Assembly (NCBI GenBank): GCA_004144865.1
Contig: SEAY01000015.1
Location: 1-44,251 of the forward strand
Reading direction: 5' to 3'
From: Comamonadaceae bacterium
GTDB lineage: Bacteria > Pseudomonadota > Gammaproteobacteria > Burkholderiales > Burkholderiaceae_C
Length of the DNA stretch: 44,251 nucleotides
A program made the translations under genes and the position numbers. The notes under the pieces were generated by a model, which ran no database searches, had not been told where the DNA came from, and saw nothing but the letters and a program-made list of their open reading frames with translations. This document shows, piece after piece, positions 43,327-44,251 of this stretch; position 1 is the stretch's first letter, and each line of letters starts with the position of its first letter.

Positions 43327-43950
43327 TTAGCGCAGCGCGTCGAAGTAGGCCTCGATCGCCTTCGGCAGCGCCTTGCGCTGCGTGCGCTGCAGCTTCACCA
43401 GCAGCTCATGCGGCGCCGCGTCCACCTGGTAGTCGCGCTGGATGTCCTGCTGGATGCGCGACAGCAAGGAGGCCGCGACCTCGGCGTCGGCCATCGCACG
43501 GTGGGCGCGGCCCGCCGAGGGCAGGGCGTGGAACGATGCCAGCGACTGCAGCCGATAACTGCCGACCTGCGGATACAGCCGGCGCGACAGCAGCATGGTG
43601 CAAGCAAAGGGAGGGTCCGCGCCTTCGTCGGGGCCCAGCCGCTCCAGCTCGGCGGCCCAGAAGCGCTGGTCGAACGAGGCGTTGTGCGCCACCAGGGGCA
43701 CGCCCCGCACGAAGCGGCGCGCGTCGGCCATCACCTCCGCGGCCGGCGGCGCCGTGCGGATCATCTCGTTGCTGATGCCCGTGTACTGCTCGATGAAGGC
43801 GTTGATGCGCACGCCCGCGTTCATCAGCGACTGGAAGCGATCGACGACCTGGCCGCCATCCAGCAAGACGATGGCGACTTCGGTCGCGCGGTCGCCCATG
43901 GCCGGCGACAGGCCGGTGGTCTCGAAGTCGATCACGCCGACGACGCTCAT
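43327..43950 (-). CDS. DnaQ-like 3'-5' exonuclease
   Basis: 207 residues of the DEDDh family: Exo I VIDFETTG, Exo II AHNASFDQRFW, Exo III HRAMADAEV with the catalytic His and Asp. Close to the epsilon-like exonucleases that stand alone in Burkholderiales; it has no polymerase-binding C-terminal motif that can be recognised. It overlaps the upstream Xre gene (ATGA, 43947-43950). Confidence 0.9.
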   Translation of the reverse strand: MSVVGVIDFETTGLSPAMGDRATEVAIVLLDGGQVVDRFQSLMNAGVRINAFIEQYTGISNEMIRTAPPAAEVMADARRFVRGVPLVAHNASFDQRFWAAELERLGPDEGADPPFACTMLLSRRLYPQVGSYRLQSLASFHALPSAGRAHRAMADAEVAASLLSRIQQDIQRDYQVDAAPHELLVKLQRTQRKALPKAIEAYFDALR

Positions 43951-44210
43951 GGCGCGGCGGCGTCCGATGGCTGCACCTGCACCGCCAGGCCGTACAGGGA
44001 CAGCAGGCCCAGCACGTGCCCGACGGCCACGCCGGGTTCGCCGGCTTCGATGCGGCCGATGGTCTGCACGTGCACGCCCAGGCGCGTCGCCGCGACGGCC
44101 TGGCCCTCGCCGGCCTGGGTGCGGGCCGCCTTCGCCGCGGCGCCGAGGTCCTGGATGGCCTGCACCACAGCGTCGGGGATGTCGGTGGAGATGCGCTTGC
44201 CTTGGGCCAT
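43947..44210 (-). CDS. Xre/HipB-like helix-turn-helix regulator
   Basis: 87 residues. The HTH is GAAAKAARTQAGEGQAVAATRLGVHVQTIGRIEAGEPGVAVGHVLGLLSLYGL, typical of HipB-type Cro/C1 proteins. Translationally coupled to the DnaQ-like exonuclease gene downstream. No HipA gene is present in the window. The last 41 bp to the right edge hold no recognisable feature. Confidence 0.82.
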   Translation of the reverse strand: MAQGKRISTDIPDAVVQAIQDLGAAAKAARTQAGEGQAVAATRLGVHVQTIGRIEAGEPGVAVGHVLGLLSLYGLAVQVQPSDAAAP

Positions 44211-44251
44211 GCGCCGATTGTCGCTGCTGCAGAGGCAGGGCAGGCTGGGAG

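Overview
The window is a GC-rich beta-proteobacterial chromosome segment, most likely Burkholderiales/Comamonadaceae (Ramlibacter- or Variovorax-like; the genus is a guess). The evidence is the gene order mnmE-yidC-yidD-rnpA-rpmH || dnaA-dnaN-gyrB, the Bug/TctC-type transport protein, the many branched-chain-type ABC genes and the abundance of short palindromic repeats of the kind common in this order. Genes run outward from the rpmH-dnaA gap, so the chromosomal replication-initiation region lies around 15.9-16.05 kb.

Layout. (1) 1-9020, minus strand: one long catabolic operon read from right to left. It encodes a fumarylacetoacetate-hydrolase-family enzyme, an alpha/beta hydrolase, two tandem paralogous metal-dependent amidohydrolases, then a full branched-chain-type ABC transporter (livH, livM, livK, livG, partial livF). 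A TetR regulator is divergent at 9160, and a strong palindrome sits between them. (2) 9.9-11.6 kb: a soluble histidine kinase behind an FNR-like box, and a lipoprotein. (3) 11.7-21.6 kb: the conserved replication-origin neighbourhood. (4) 21.7-26.9 kb: a less GC-biased accessory island holding four different predicted nucleases (EVE-HNH, methyltransferase-HNH fusion, NERD-zinc ribbon, T5orf172 GIY-YIG) and a frameshifted small exported protein. (5) 27.0-30.6 kb: an operon with a Bug solute-binding protein, an RraA/HMG-aldolase-like protein and LeuC/LeuD-like subunits, suggesting breakdown of a hydroxy-dicarboxylic acid. (6) 30.7-34.4 kb: small secreted protein, an XPD/DinG-type helicase with a nuclease-like N-terminus, and a membrane-anchored DUF4124-like protein. 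(7) 34.5-39.0 kb: a coding remnant and two divergent paralogous multi-PAS histidine kinases without a response regulator. (8) 39.0-44.2 kb: class II glutamine amidotransferase, a two-gene Hdr/Dsr-like Fe-S plus cytochrome b complex behind a second FNR-like palindrome, a VOC protein, a DUF1428 protein, an orphan FitA-type antitoxin flanked by identical 28-bp repeats, a DnaQ-like exonuclease and an Xre regulator.

The two most unusual themes are: (a) palindromic repeats inserted in frame inside protein genes, including the core genes mnmE (between the G4 and G5 GTPase motifs) and rnpA (an internal insert plus a repeat-encoded C-terminus), and also livM and the alpha/beta hydrolase; and (b) the nuclease island next to gyrB, above all the protein that fuses a small-molecule-type SAM methyltransferase to an HNH nuclease domain. 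No rRNA, tRNA, CRISPR array or complete insertion sequence was seen.
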